A stretch of 64,000 nucleotides of DNA from Crocodylus rhombifer (GCA_038503035.1 JAVSML010024617.1:62001-126000); one strand, 5' to 3'. Shown: positions 32,874 to 43,138, counted from the stretch's first letter. Notes: generated from the letters alone by a model not told the origin. Translations and numbers: made by a program.

Positions 32874-34175
32874 CAGGACTGTCATTAGGGGCAGGTCTTG
32901 TTAGATCAACCTGATTGCCTTCTATGATCAGGTCACAAAATCACTGGACACAGGTATCACAGTGGATGTAGTCTTTCTGGACTTCAGGAGGGCCTTTGAC
33001 ATTGTGTCCCACCCCATTCTCATTAAAAAGCTAGGTGACTGTGGCATTGATGCCTACACAGTCCAATTGCTAATTGGCTGAGGGGTCATACTCAGAGAGT
33101 GGTGGTGGACAAGTCATTTTCGTCCTGCAGGGAAGTGGGCAGTGGGGTCCCCCAGGGCTCAGTCCTTTGGCCCACATAGTTTAATTTCTTTATTAGCAAC
33201 CTGGATGATGGGTGAAGAGCAGCCTGTTTAAATTCACAAATGACACCAAGATTTGGGGTGAGGTGGGCACGCTAGAAGGGAAGGACAGATTACAATAGGA
33301 CCTGGACAGGTTACAGGGGTGGGCAAAAGAAAATAGGATGGGATTCAGTACTGACAAGTGCAGGGTGCTGCACTTGGGCAGTAGGAACCACCAGCATACC
33401 TATAGACTGGGGAACTCCCTTCTCAAAGTCATGGTGGCAGAAAGAAATCTTGGAGTCATTGCTGACTTCAAGATGAATATGGGCCGATAATGCGAGAACA
33501 CAGTCAGTAGAGGTAACCGTACCTTGTCCTGAATCCACAGATGCATCACAAGCAGGGCCAAGAAGGTGATCCTCCCCTTCTATGTGACACTGGTCAGGCT
33601 ACAGCTGGAGTACTGCATCCAGTTCTGGGTGCCACACTTCAGGAAGGACGTAGACAGCATTGACAGGGTCCAGAGGAGGGCCACTTGCATGATCTGGGGA
33701 CAGCAGGGAAGACCCTATGAAGCAAGCCTACAGCACCTTAACCTGTTCAGCCTTTACAAGAAAAGGCTGAGGGGGGACGTGGTGGCCATCTATAAACTTA
33801 CTAGGGGGGACCAACAGGGTTTGGGAGAGACCTTGTTCCCCTGAGCGCCTCCTGGAGTAGCAAGGAATAATGGCCATAGGTTACTAGAGAGTAGGTTTAG
33901 ACTAGATATTAGAAGGCACTACTTCACAGTCAGGGCTGCTAGGATCTGGAACCAACTTCGCCTACTCTGGGGGTCTTTAAGAGGAGGGTCAACGTTTACC
34001 TGGATGGGGTAATTTGAGCCCTGTTTTCTCTCCTGCCCACGGCAGGGGGTCAGACTAGAAGATCTACAAGGTCCCTTCCGACCCTACTTCTATGAATCTA
34101 TGAATCTGTTCTGTTACATGTTTAACCCAGTTTCTGATCACTTAAACCACTTTATGTGTAATGTCTGTCCCTAGC

Positions 34176-35697
34176 CTTCTTAGTGATACTATCAAATATC
34201 CAGTGAACTCTGCTGCAGAGATACACACCTTCTGTATTTCAGGCTCAAGAAATAATTGGGACAACTATCAATGCACAAATGGAAAAGAAAACAGGAAAGG
34301 TAGGAAACAGAGAAAGGGTAAAGGGGATGGAATTGCTCACAGAGGGTGTGTCCACACAGGGTGCTCATGGCCATACTGAAGTTCCAAGGAGAAAGGGGAC
34401 TAAAGACTCCGGTGAGGAATCTCCTTGTGACCTATGCAGACATATTAGGAAGATCAAACTTCACCCTCAGCCCTGAGAAACCTTTTCCTCAAAGGATAGA
34501 AAGGTCTGCAGTTCTGTTCCTGAAACACTTAGTTTGTTAAGATCTAGGATTCACAAGCCTATTGCAAGATTATTGACTCAAGTTCCTGTGCTGTGTGGTC
34601 TCCCAGAGAAGTCTCCCACAAAAAAACTGGCTCTACCTGGCTTGCATTGGTAGGGCTAACCGGATCATACCCAAAGGTGAATGACAGCAGAGAAACCTTG
34701 AAAATGAAATCCCTACTTTTCATTATATCAGCACTGTGTCAGCTCTGCAATTTTATGCGAACCATTTTAGATTGCCTGGAGAAGAAGAAAGCAAAACTTT
34801 ATGATTGACACTGAGATCTCCAAAATAAAGATGTATCCATTTTTTTAAAAGATGAGATTAATTTACCAGCATTCTGCAGTGCCCTCCAGCTCACTGCTTG
34901 CTCAAATGAACTATGGAGCCATATAACCAAACTCTCACTAATTCAGTGGTCACCCTATCTGATTTTTGGTGTCCTCAGGGGGCAAGTTAGAAGAGAAACA
35001 TGATATATGACTTTACTTTTAGAAATATAGTACGCATTTGGGTTTTTTTCTATATGAGACTTTCAAAATCAAGGCCATGAATCATTTCCTGAGAGTTTTT
35101 AGATTTATGACTGAGAGTCCTTAATCTGAGCCAAACCCCCCTTTGGCATATTTTGTGTCCAAAGTTTGGAGCTTTTTGATGAGAGATTGGCTAAGCTGTT
35201 CTAACTCCCAAATTCAGTATCTGGGAGGCTAAAGACAACATCATGCACCAACAAATTCCAAATTAAATAAGATGAGTCCAAAAGAGTGATTGCTTTGAGC
35301 CATTTTCAGCAAAATCCATTTTTGTCTTTCTGTCAAGTACATGCACTAATATACTGACCAACACTATTTAAACCTGTGGGGGCCAGCCTTCAAGGCAGCT
35401 ATGCCACAAATTAAGCCTTGTGCCCCCCTCAAGTGCCATGCTGATCTCCTTCCCCTGCCCAATCTGCTACTCTGCTTTCTGCTACTGCACTGCCTGCCCC
35501 CTTCATGATCTGCTACATGCACACATTGTGGCACATGTACTGCAGGCTAGCCACCACAGTTTAAAACATCCATATGTTTTTCAAAATAACTGCTATGTTA
35601 TTCTTGTATCTTCCTATCTTCTTGTATCTTCTCTACTTGTCTTTTTATTGGTATTTACATTAATTGTAAAATGGTTTGTAAAATGCAAAATAATTAA
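34176..35697. other. Unrecognised spacer
   Basis: No supported gene, RNA or repeat end. Ends at the TIR of the next DNA element. Confidence 0.5.
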
Positions 35698-35809
35698 GGT
35701 TACCATATTTCCAGTTCCAAAAAAGAGGACACCTGTCAGGTGAGATGCCTCACTCCCAACCCACAGCCCTGCTGTACCTGTTGCTGTCCCCCACTCCCGA
35801 CCAACAGAT

Positions 35810-36465
35810 TAGGGATTTGCATAACGGGCTGTATTCAATTTGGATTTGGCTCAAATTGGGGACTGTAATTCAATTAGTTGATTCAGATCACAGTCTCTGA
35901 TTTGATTTGGCCAAATCCAAATCTGAAGATTTGATGCTGATTTGGAAAATCAGTGATTTGGCCATAGGCACAACTTTAAATATTTTTTCTACATACCTCA
36001 GAGTACCAGGAATGGGTCAGGAAAGCTGCAATGGTGGGGTGAATGGAGCATCCCACAGGAGCATGGGGCTGACCCCCCACTTGCTCAGCAGCGAACCCAG
36101 AAGAAGTCTGCCACCAAGCACACGGGGGGGCCTCCAGCATGCTCCCCAGCAGACCCAAAAGTGCTTCTGGTCCACTTCTGGGTCAGCTGCCAAGCACACT
36201 GGGGACCCCACCCCACTCTCTTGTGGGATGCTCCATCCACCCCAGCATTTCAGCATTCACAAGCTGCCTGGTACCTTGAGATATGTAGAAAAAAACATTT
36301 AAAGCTGTGTCTATGTCTGAATCATCAAATCTTTCTGAATCTCTCCAAATCAGTTCAGAGAGATTAAAGGGTTTCCTGACTCAATTCAGATTCAGAGATT
36401 TGGCCACCTAATTGAGTCAAATCTCTGCTGAATTGAATCAGTGACCGAAGCTTCACACAGCCCTA
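35810..36465. mobile_element. Foldback-type DNA element, copy 2
   Basis: Ends TAGGGATTTGC and ..CACACAGCCCTA. The whole element folds on itself: the stretch with CTACATACCTCAGAGTACC at 35990-36008 returns inverted at about 36268-36287, and GGGTGAATGGAGCATCCCAC near 36038 returns inverted near 36220-36240. The arms are over 250 bases with the centre near 36140, and the outer parts are AT-rich GATTTGG/CAGATTC words. Same architecture as 2879-4148. It interrupts the minisatellite of the surrounding element, so it inserted later. Non-coding. Confidence 0.78.
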
Positions 36466-36469
36466 CAAG

Positions 36470-36680
36470 ACCCCAGGTCCTACCAGTGGCCCTCACTCCC
36501 AACCTACAGTCCCTGCCCCCCTGGCTATGCTTGTGCCCCTCGGTCCCAACCTGCAGCCCCCAATCCCTGCTGCTGACCCTCACTCCTGACCAACAGTCTC
36601 CTGCCCCTAAGGCCATTCTGGTGCCCCTCATTCCCAACCCACAGCCCCCTGTTCCCCCCAGCCCTGCTGGAGGGAGGGCC
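36470..36680. repeat. Imperfect GC-rich minisatellite
   Basis: Repeated words of the type GGTGCCCCTCACTCCCAACCCACAGCCCC with variable spacing. Related words at 35745-35805 lie on the other side of the foldback insertion, so this was one array before interruption. Confidence 0.6.
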
Positions 36681-37423
36681 CAGCTGTCCCCATCCTGACT
36701 GGGCCAGAATGCAGCAACTCCAGTTCATGCAGGTGGCAGTGGAGCGAGTCTGGCCCCAGCAGGGGCAGGAGGGAAGAGGAGGGGAGGCCTGTGGCACCCT
36801 CTGCCTTAGGCTGGGGCTCCCATGCCATACCAAGAGGCCTGGCCAAGGCTCAGCTCCCCTCTGGGCAGTGTCTCCTACCTGCCCTGCCCCTGGGAGCATG
36901 GGCACTGGCCCCTGTGTCTCCAACCTGGCCACAGAGCTCCCCACTGTCCCTGAAGGGCCCCCCCCCCCGCCTCTTTCCCACATTGGAGTGGCAGGCACTG
37001 ACCACCCCTCCCACCCTCCTCTTGTGCCACAACTCCAGCCCCAGTGTCTGGATAGCTTCTCCCAGTGCTTCCAGGCACTATCTCCACTCACACACCCATC
37101 CCCTCCACATACTCCTGCCACACACATACTCCTGCCACACAGTCCTCAGGCTCTGGCCCTCCAACCCCATTCTCTGTAGACTTACCTGCATCCAGCTGCT
37201 AAGGCTGCTCCTACCCCGCTGCCTGGCTGCATGCCAGCCACATGCATGTGTGTGCGTACACACACACACAGTGCTCCCCACCTCCAATCACCCCCTGCCT
37301 CCTACCACCAGCAGAGCAGAGCAAAATCCCAGACATCGGTTCAAGTTTCAAGATAACCCCTGGACAGAGATCAGAGGACCCAAAAAGAAGATGTCTAGGA
37401 AAACTCAGATGTATGGTAACCCT

Positions 37424-39276
37424 AAAAATAACATCTAACTACTTCCAGAGATATATTTGAGACTCAACTGTTTGTAAAGAACTTTGATGCCCACACATGT
37501 AATAATTAATTACTCAATTCTAAACTCATGTATTTCATCTTCCTTGACAGCCCTACATAACAGTAAAAACAACCAGAGGAAAAGGTGGATTTTCTTCCCC
37601 ATTTTTTCACCCTCACTGCATCTATTTAGGTATTACAATATGATTCATGCATATGTCGCACTTCAGTGTAAAAAACTGGATACCCTTGAGCAAGTTACAT
37701 GATCAATGGAAAAGCTATGATAGGATATAATTGAGGAAAACATCCTAAATATTTAATAAAACTCAATAGGATACATTGGTGGTGTATTGCTGGGTAAAAA
37801 ATTTGTATCTGAAGAGAGTTAGCTTGAAAATTAGCTTTTCCCATGGACAATTTTGATTTGCGTACAAAACATTAAAAAGCATAAAAACTGCCAGCTTTTT
37901 ACCAAATTTTTTTGAGCTTTAAGAAAAGGATAAAATCTGAATTATTCTGCTTTTGTGAAAGATAACCATTCTGATAATAGGCTCTAGAGAAGTAGTTGGC
38001 AAAATGAGATAGAAGTTGGCAAAATGATTTTTCTCCAAACATATTTCCTTATCATTGCTGTGCAGAAGTTAACATGATTGCATGTTTTTTCTTATGACAT
38101 GAAACATTGAAGAGTCTTTACAAAGCTGCAGGTTGGGGACATTCTAGGTTCTAACTATCTATTTTTTGTTTGCTCTGCATTCCAGAACCATGAAACTATA
38201 TCTACAAATTGGCGTTTGATCTTACTTTCCCAGGCTGGTACCAAAAGCGTCACACTGTGCTTCCTTGAGCATAAATTCCTCAACTAACCCAAATCCCATT
38301 TCCTTTTTATTGTTATCCCTTAAAATTGTTAGTGTCTTCTGAATAATTTATTCACACCAATTCCAAATGTCTTTCTAATTAATTGTTAAATATAAACCCT
38401 AAATATCAATCTCACTGCTGCTGCTAGGAAAGAGGTTTCACATAATCCCAAACCGTGCTCCTGAAAGAGGTGAACAGGCAAAGTCCTCTTCCCTGCTTGC
38501 TACTATGACTGCCCCTCCTGTTATCCTCTGCCTTTCAGCCTTGTGATGCTGCAAACATGCTAGAAGAAAACAGGTTAAAGCTCCCTTCAACCACCTTGAT
38601 TCTCCTTACCACAGAATATACACATTGTCTTGGTATTTGCTTAGCACAGAACAACCTGTGTGGGAGAGCTCATAATTAACCTGTCAAAAATTATCTTCCC
38701 TCATTTTAATTCTTCTCCACAGGTTTTTTATTTTCATGATTTAAAATTACATCCTTTAAAAATCAGTATCTAAAGGACAAGGAGGGAGGGGGCAACCACA
38801 GAATGTGTATAAGTACTACAAAGTAGCATGGCACTGTTCCTGCTACTGAAGTCATCGTAGACAGAGTTGTTGCCTATACACACAGTTTTGTACTTCCCGT
38901 CTCATCTGAGCCTTTGGGAATGCAGAAACGCAGTCTCTTTGCAAGGCATCCATTAAAAGGAGTCATCACACTACCTGCCCAGACATCGTTAGTAGGATTT
39001 GCAGAAGTGAGGGTTTTCCTAACCTGTGTTTCCACTGAATTTATTATGAAACTCCCAGTGACCTCAATGGCAACAATCAGGCTAAAAACAAGCACTTTGA
39101 TACCCCCTTCCCACATTAATTGAAATCATAACTCCAATTATCCAAAATGGACTATGAAATGATGGCATTCTCCTTGACCTAAAACTCCCAGAAACCCTCA
39201 AGGGGCAAGGGGAAAAAAGGAAGAGGAAGCTTAGAGGCTAAACTAAACTAAATTAAATCCCCCATGGCGTGTAAAA
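37424..39276. other. Unrecognised AT-rich spacer
   Basis: No supported gene or repeat end. A small local duplication of AGTTGGCAAAATGA occurs near 37995-38025. Confidence 0.5.
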
Positions 39277-39981
39277 TAGGGCTGTGTGAAATTTTGCCTC
39301 TAGTTTTGTTTCAACAGTGTTTCAACTCATTTCAAGGTCAAAACAGAAAAATTAAAATGAAACAGATATCATTGCCTCAAAACGAAATGAGGCAAGTCAA
39401 AACGTTTTGCCGTTTCTCCCAGAGGCTATAATGGGGAAGGTTGAAACAGCCTATATCTTTGTCATTTCTGGCCTGATTTGGATGAAACTTGCAGTAATGG
39501 TAGTCCCTTCTGAGGTCACAAATCCTAAGAAGTTTCAAGGAGATAGGTGCAGGGGGGTTGGGGAAACTGTACCCCAAAATCTTGAAAGAAAAACTCATGT
39601 CATGTGTAAGTGTTAAGCCACAGCAGGAACAAAACTGCAGGTGTGATAGCCCCTTCTGAGGCCACAAAGCCTGCCAAGTTTCAAGGATATAGGTGCAGGG
39701 GTTTGGGGGAAACTGTACCTCAAGCTGTGGACAAGGAAAGCTTGTGACATGGGTGACACTATGTGTGTGTTAAGGCACAGCAGGGTGAAAGCTGCAGGGA
39801 TCATAGCCCCTGCTGGGGCCATGAAGCCTGCCAGCTGTCAAGGAGAGAGGTCCAGGAGGGTTCTGGGGCCCTGTACCCCTATCTGCTGACAGGCAAAACT
39901 CATGACATGGGTGCTTGTGCAACTGACTATGTCTGTCTTGGGGCAGAGGGGGGTGAAAACTACAGACCTTTTAGGCCACGA
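39277..39981. mobile_element. Left part of a TAGGGCTGTG-type element
   Basis: Starts TAGGGCTGTGTGAAAT, the terminus seen in inverted form at the right ends of 2879-4148 and 35810-36465, followed by AT-rich GTTTCAAC/GAAATGAG words. It passes into a tandem array at 39481. No matching right terminus is visible; the array stops at 39981 where an LTR-like sequence begins, so the element is probably truncated. Confidence 0.5.
39481..39981. repeat. Tandem array, 146-156-bp units
   Basis: The anchor AGTTTCAAGG.GATAGGTGCAGG occurs at 39531 and 39677 and, as AGCTGTCAAGGAGAGAGGTCCAGG, at 39833; spacing 146 and 156. The anchor is followed by GGGAAACTGTACC and a CATGACATG-like word and preceded by GAGGCCACAAAGCCTGCC in each unit. 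Copy divergence is moderate. The last unit is cut at 39981. Confidence 0.8.
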
Positions 39982-40463
39982 TGTTGACTATAAAGGACCA
40001 ACTCACAGGATCATCATAAAATTCTAGTTTATTACACAGACGCAAAAATCAGATCATAAACCTTGGGGCTGATCCCCTCAAACACACACACATTCATACT
40101 AAGCACCAGTGTCAAGATATACCTATCCCCAAGTGCTGGCGTCCACCATCAATGGTCAGTCAAGGCTTCTTTCGGTGCAATGTTGCTTCAGAAGGGGGTT
40201 GCCAGCTGGTCCTTCTGGCTGGACAGGCAGGGTGCTAGTCAGGTCAAAGAGGGTGCCATTGGGGGTCATTCTTTGCTGCCTTTTATCCCTCTCTGGCAGA
40301 CTTTGGTGACTCCTCAATTCTCAGGCTTATCTAATCCAGGGGTCGTTGACATCGTAAGACATCCCCCTTGTTAGACCCGAACTCCATGCGGTGCCCAACG
40401 GCTAGAGAGAAGACGATCTAATTGCTCAGGGAGCAAACACTAACACACATTGCTCGCAACAGC

Positions 40464-40469
40464 TTTATT
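40464..40469 (-). terminator. LTR polyadenylation signal
   Basis: AATAAA on the minus strand inside the solo LTR, followed by the U5-like segment. Confidence 0.65.
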
Positions 40470-40543
40470 CAGAATGAAGACAGCTTTGGGCCAGCTCCAA
40501 CAATAATGTTCAGAGATCTGCAGTGAACATTAGATTTTTTCTA

Positions 40544-40551
40544 TATTTATA
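40544..40551 (-). promoter_or_regulatory. LTR TATA-like box
   Basis: Reads TATAAATA on the minus strand, about 80 bases upstream of the LTR polyadenylation signal, a normal U3/R distance. A start near 40515 is expected. Confidence 0.55.
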
Positions 40552-41710
40552 AACCTTGGTTCATACTTATTAACATTTACTCCACCTTTGTCCCTCCTTT
40601 GTTCTACCCATATTCCCTCCTGTCTCAAGCTCCACCTCTGTTTACTGTTTACTTCATTAGCATGGAATTACCTATGCATTTCAAGTATTAACATATTGTT
40701 TTGCTATGAACACATGTCTAAGACCCTGAACCCAGCTTCTTCAGTCACTGGGTGGACTTCGACCAAAACTTGGAAGCGTCTGGAGGCCTCTTCACCATTC
40801 ACCTTTTTTCATATGTTTATTTTGGATTATGTTACCAGTTATGTGTTGCCTGTCACATCCCAGTCTGTTTTTCAGTCCCAAGTTGTACCATCTTTCACAT
40901 TCCTAAGACTTCACCTCATTCACAACACACAAACTTACACAGACTTACTTGAAAATGGTTGACACAGTTAAGATGGTTAGCATAAGCAAATGGCTGGCTT
41001 ATCATAAGCATCCATAAGCCATATTTGCTCTATCTCCTAATGATAAATAATGAGATATATCTTATAACTATTATATTGTTAAGAAAATGCTTGCCAAAGC
41101 TTCTCGCAATGTTACTTTTAATATATGGTTAGCAGCTCTGCCAGGCCACAGGTTACTTTTATTCAGCTGCAATTCCAATGCTCCCCAAGATCCAAATTCA
41201 GTCACCCTAACACCCCTCAGTGGCTACTGGATGGCAGCTGTCAGCACCAGGGGTCACATCCACAAGTATGTGCAGTCTCCAGAGTCCATTGATGAATTTT
41301 GATTAATTCATTGCTGTGATGAATGGGGCTCTGGGAGTGGTTGATCGGGGGGTATTCAGTCCCAAGAGTCAGTCTCCAGCATTTATTAGTTCAAACCTCT
41401 CTTTACCTTTATCTTTTACCTGTTCCCTCCCTTTGGTGTGCTGGCTTGTGACCCTAACACCTATGATTTTCTATATACAAATAGGAAGTCCCCCTTGCTT
41501 CTTGTGTTGGTTTCTGGGGCTGCAAGGTTGGCAAAATCTGTTCCCAAACATTTTGCTATATGCATTACATGAAACGTCTTTAGAGAGTATTTTTTATTAA
41601 GTGCAGGGCTGTATAACCTCCATATTGAACTAAATTTCTTCCAAAATAGTTGACTTAACAAAAGGTGGCTGAGGACGCCAGAGGGAGCACACGGTGCCCC
41701 CAGTATCCCC

Positions 41711-41713
<3 letters not shown>

Positions 41714-41770
<57 letters not shown>
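41714..41770 (+). repeat. (CAG)19 microsatellite
   Basis: Nineteen uninterrupted CAG units in the 5' region of the long CR1, followed by CGATTGGCAGC. A shorter (CAG)7 follows at 42032-42052. It lies upstream of the ORF1 start, so it is not translated as part of ORF1. Confidence 0.95.
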
Positions 41771-41773
<3 letters not shown>

Positions 41774-42031
41774 TTGGCAGCTAAGGGACAGCTACGGCAA
41801 AGAGAAGGTAAGCCGGGGAAAGAGAGCAAGCGGAGCCAGGTGCTGGCAATTGGGCAGGGGACTCTTTCCCCGCCTGACCCTATTTAGCCGCACCAGGCGG
41901 GAGCTGCGCTCCTGAGCCATGTGAACAGGGAGCACAAACAGGCATGCTCTTTAGGGGTGCACTGGAGTTTGCACTGGGGTTCACGCAGGGAGGTGCACGA
42001 GAGAGGCTGCAGGCAGCGGAAGAGCCAACGG

Positions 42032-42052
42032 CAGCAGCAGCAGCAGCAGCAG
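42032..42052 (+). repeat. (CAG)7 microsatellite
   Basis: Seven CAG units directly before GTCGTCTCCAG|GTAAGTGAG, a splice-donor-like sequence, and about 20 bases before the ORF1 start. Confidence 0.9.
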
Positions 42053-42070
42053 TCGTCTCCAGGTAAGTGA

Positions 42071-43138
42071 GTGGGGGTGAGAGTATGGGAGTTGTCACGA
42101 GGAGTGCAGCCAGGGCTCCTGCCCCACGGCTGCCTCCTGGCCCGGAGACCGGTGAGGCTTCCACACAGGTGGGGCCACCTGCCTGTGGGAGCTGCCTGGC
42201 TTGGTTCCTGGGACTGGGGGGGGGGGCCAGAGACGGGGGCTTCTCTCACCTGTCCCACCTGTGCCAGGATTGCGGCACTGGAGGGGCAGGTGAGAGAGCT
42301 CCAAGCGGAGGTAAGCAGGCTGCAGGGGATCAGGGCCATGGAAAATGAGATTGACAGGTACCTTCTCTCTCTGCAGGGCCTGTCCCCTCAGGCTGCCACC
42401 ACCCAGGAGTCTACAGGAGGTGAATGGAGGACGGTCACCTCCAGGGCCAGGCGGCATTGCAGGCAGCGTGCAGCTGCATCAACTATCACCCCAGTACAAC
42501 TGGGGAACAGGTATGTGGCCCTGGCAGTGCCGGAGGAGGATGGGCATGAGGAAGAAGCAAGGGAGGAAGCCACACCCTCATCCAGAAAGCCATCATCCGT
42601 ACCAACTGAGCATCATCCAGTGACCCAGAGGAAGAGACATTGGGTCATGGTCATAAGGGACTCCCTTCTCAGAGGAACGGAGGGACCCATCCACTGCACA
42701 GACCCCAGTGTGAGAAAAGTATACTGTCTCCCAGTAGCCAAGATTGGGAACATCACAGGGAAGATCGCTGACCTCATCCAGCCTTCCAACTACTATCCTA
42801 TGGTCCTCACCCTTGTGGGAACCGATGAAGCAGCCCGGAGTAGTCTGGACCGGATCATGGATAATTACAGGGCTCTGGGGGCCAAGCTTAGAGAGTCAGG
42901 GGCCCAGGTGGTCTTTTTGTCACTCCTCCCAGTTAGTAGACGCCGTCAGTGGCAGAGCGCCTGCAACCGTGAGGTGAACTGGCACCTCCAGAGTTGGTGT
43001 CGTCACACCGGATTTAGCTTCCTGGACCATGACCCACTCTTCAGATCAGAGGGCGTCCTAGGCTGTGATGGTCTCTGTAACATGACTAGCGCGCTGGAGC
43101 CTTTCTGTAAGTGGCTCCGCTTTCCTGTCTTGGGCTAA
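42071..43138 (+). CDS. CR1 ORF1 protein, open frame, esterase-like domain
   Basis: An uninterrupted 355-codon frame. Residues 1-58 look unrelated to the domain and may be non-native leader; an in-frame Met also occurs at residue 90. Residues 61-64 are CPTC, a CxxC motif, then a predicted coiled coil at about 66-100 (IAALEGQVRELQAEVSRLQ). A basic, low-complexity linker follows (118-190), then the CR1-type SGNH esterase domain from about 190 to 350 (VMVIRDSLLRGTEGPI.., YYPMVLTLVGT, FLSLLPVSRRRQW, FLDHDPLF). Family role: CR1 ORF1 proteins are thought to bind CR1 RNA or membranes and assist retrotransposition. The usual GDS nucleophile block is RDS (196-198), GTND is GTDE (250-253) and the DGxH block is DGLC (333-336), so the catalytic His and oxyanion residues look lost. 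ORF1 may therefore be a fossil that kept its frame by chance. Confidence 0.82.
   Translation: MGVRVWELSRGVQPGLLPHGCLLARRPVRLPHRWGHLPVGAAWLGSWDWGGGPETGASLTCPTCARIAALEGQVRELQAEVSRLQGIRAMENEIDRYLLSLQGLSPQAATTQESTGGEWRTVTSRARRHCRQRAAASTITPVQLGNRYVALAVPEEDGHEEEAREEATPSSRKPSSVPTEHHPVTQRKRHWVMVIRDSLLRGTEGPIHCTDPSVRKVYCLPVAKIGNITGKIADLIQPSNYYPMVLTLVGTDEAARSSLDRIMDNYRALGAKLRESGAQVVFLSLLPVSRRRQWQSACNREVNWHLQSWCRHTGFSFLDHDPLFRSEGVLGCDGLCNMTSALEPFCKWLRFPVLG

Larger units (their letters stand above)
31215..34015 (+). pseudogene. CR1 ORF2 (endonuclease + RT), broken
   Basis: The endonuclease has LYTNACSMGNKQEIAH near 31235 and FTETWWDSSHDW near 31320 (Glu kept); LTVGVYYRPPNQ at 31530 and VVMGDLNYPDICW at 31630 (GDFNYP block with F to L); then NALLDLVLATGDD and NGDHHLLEF (SDH box changed to GDH). 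RT start MFKSAGPDALHLRV at 32528, ANVVPIFKKGKREDPGNYRPVS near 32665, FLDFRRAFDIVSH near 32975, SGVPQGSVL near 33140. The YADD-box equivalent is degraded (FTNDTKIW, near 33235). Frameshifts and stops are frequent, and a 48-bp foreign duplication interrupts the RT near 32826. Confidence 0.86.
31087..34112 (+). mobile_element. CR1 LINE (+), about 3 kb
   Basis: Begins around the CR1 inter-ORF word GCTTTAAACTAAC (31108) and ends with GGTCCCTTCCGACC.. and CTATGAATCTATGA at 34070-34112. It covers the whole ORF2 region. The 5' edge is approximate: ATCTG occurs near 31082 and just after the 3' end, a weak duplication candidate. It sits inside a TIR DNA element. Confidence 0.85.
30079..34175. mobile_element. 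TIR DNA element split by a CR1
   Basis: Left terminus GCTACAGACAGACATT; right terminus AATGTCTGTCCCTAGC, its inverse with two mismatches. Removing the CR1 at about 31087-34112 leaves an element of about 1.07 kb with a GC-rich, non-coding interior (30190-30960) and AAACCAG/AACTGG words near both ends. Target-site duplication not evident. The right TIR only makes sense after subtracting the CR1, which shows the CR1 is the later arrival. Confidence 0.6.
35698..37423. mobile_element. TIR DNA element (GGTTACCATA ends)
   Basis: Left terminus AGGTTACCATA and right terminus TATGGTAACCCT are inverses; the subterminal parts also match (GAGGACACCTG near 35727; CAGAGGACCC near 37373). From memory, a terminus reading AGGGTTACCATACGTCC is common in amniote non-autonomous DNA elements; I cannot give its database name. 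The interior is GC-rich with imperfect repeats of CCTCACTCCCAACCCACAGCCCC-like words on both sides of a foldback element that interrupts it at 35810-36465. No transposase. Target-site duplication uncertain. Confidence 0.65.
40369..41212 (-). mobile_element. Solo LTR of an endogenous retrovirus-like element
   Basis: Bounded by TGTTAG..CTAACA (6-bp perfect terminal inverted repeat) and flanked by CCCCT at 40364-40368 and 41213-41217, a 5-bp target-site duplication. On the minus strand the order is U3, TATA-like box (40544-40551), polyadenylation signal AATAAA (40464-40469), then about 95 bases of U5-like sequence ending GGGTCTAACA. No gag, pol or env lies beside it: recombination between two LTRs would leave exactly this 844-bp relic. 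Confidence 0.82.
39982..41460 (-). mobile_element. Candidate older LTR, split by a solo LTR
   Basis: The plus strand opens TGTTGACTATAAAGG and closes GTGACCCTAACA. Read on the minus strand it begins TGTTAGGGTCAC, nearly the same opening as the nested LTR (TGTTAGGGTGAC), and has an AATAAA signal at 40028-40033 about 45 bases before its end. With the nested LTR and its duplication removed it is about 630 bp. No target-site duplication was found (CACGA versus CCTAT), so boundaries remain doubtful. Confidence 0.4.

Noticed and set aside
36525..37438. Frames of about 200 codons on both strands
   Set aside because: Located in a GC-rich minisatellite region of a DNA element; the sequence bias removes stops.
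39982..40363. Firm target-site duplication for the outer LTR
   Set aside because: The flanks CACGA and CCTAT do not match, so the outer boundaries were kept tentative.
41461..41829. Minus-strand polycysteine frame
   Set aside because: Translation of the CAG repeat in an arbitrary frame.
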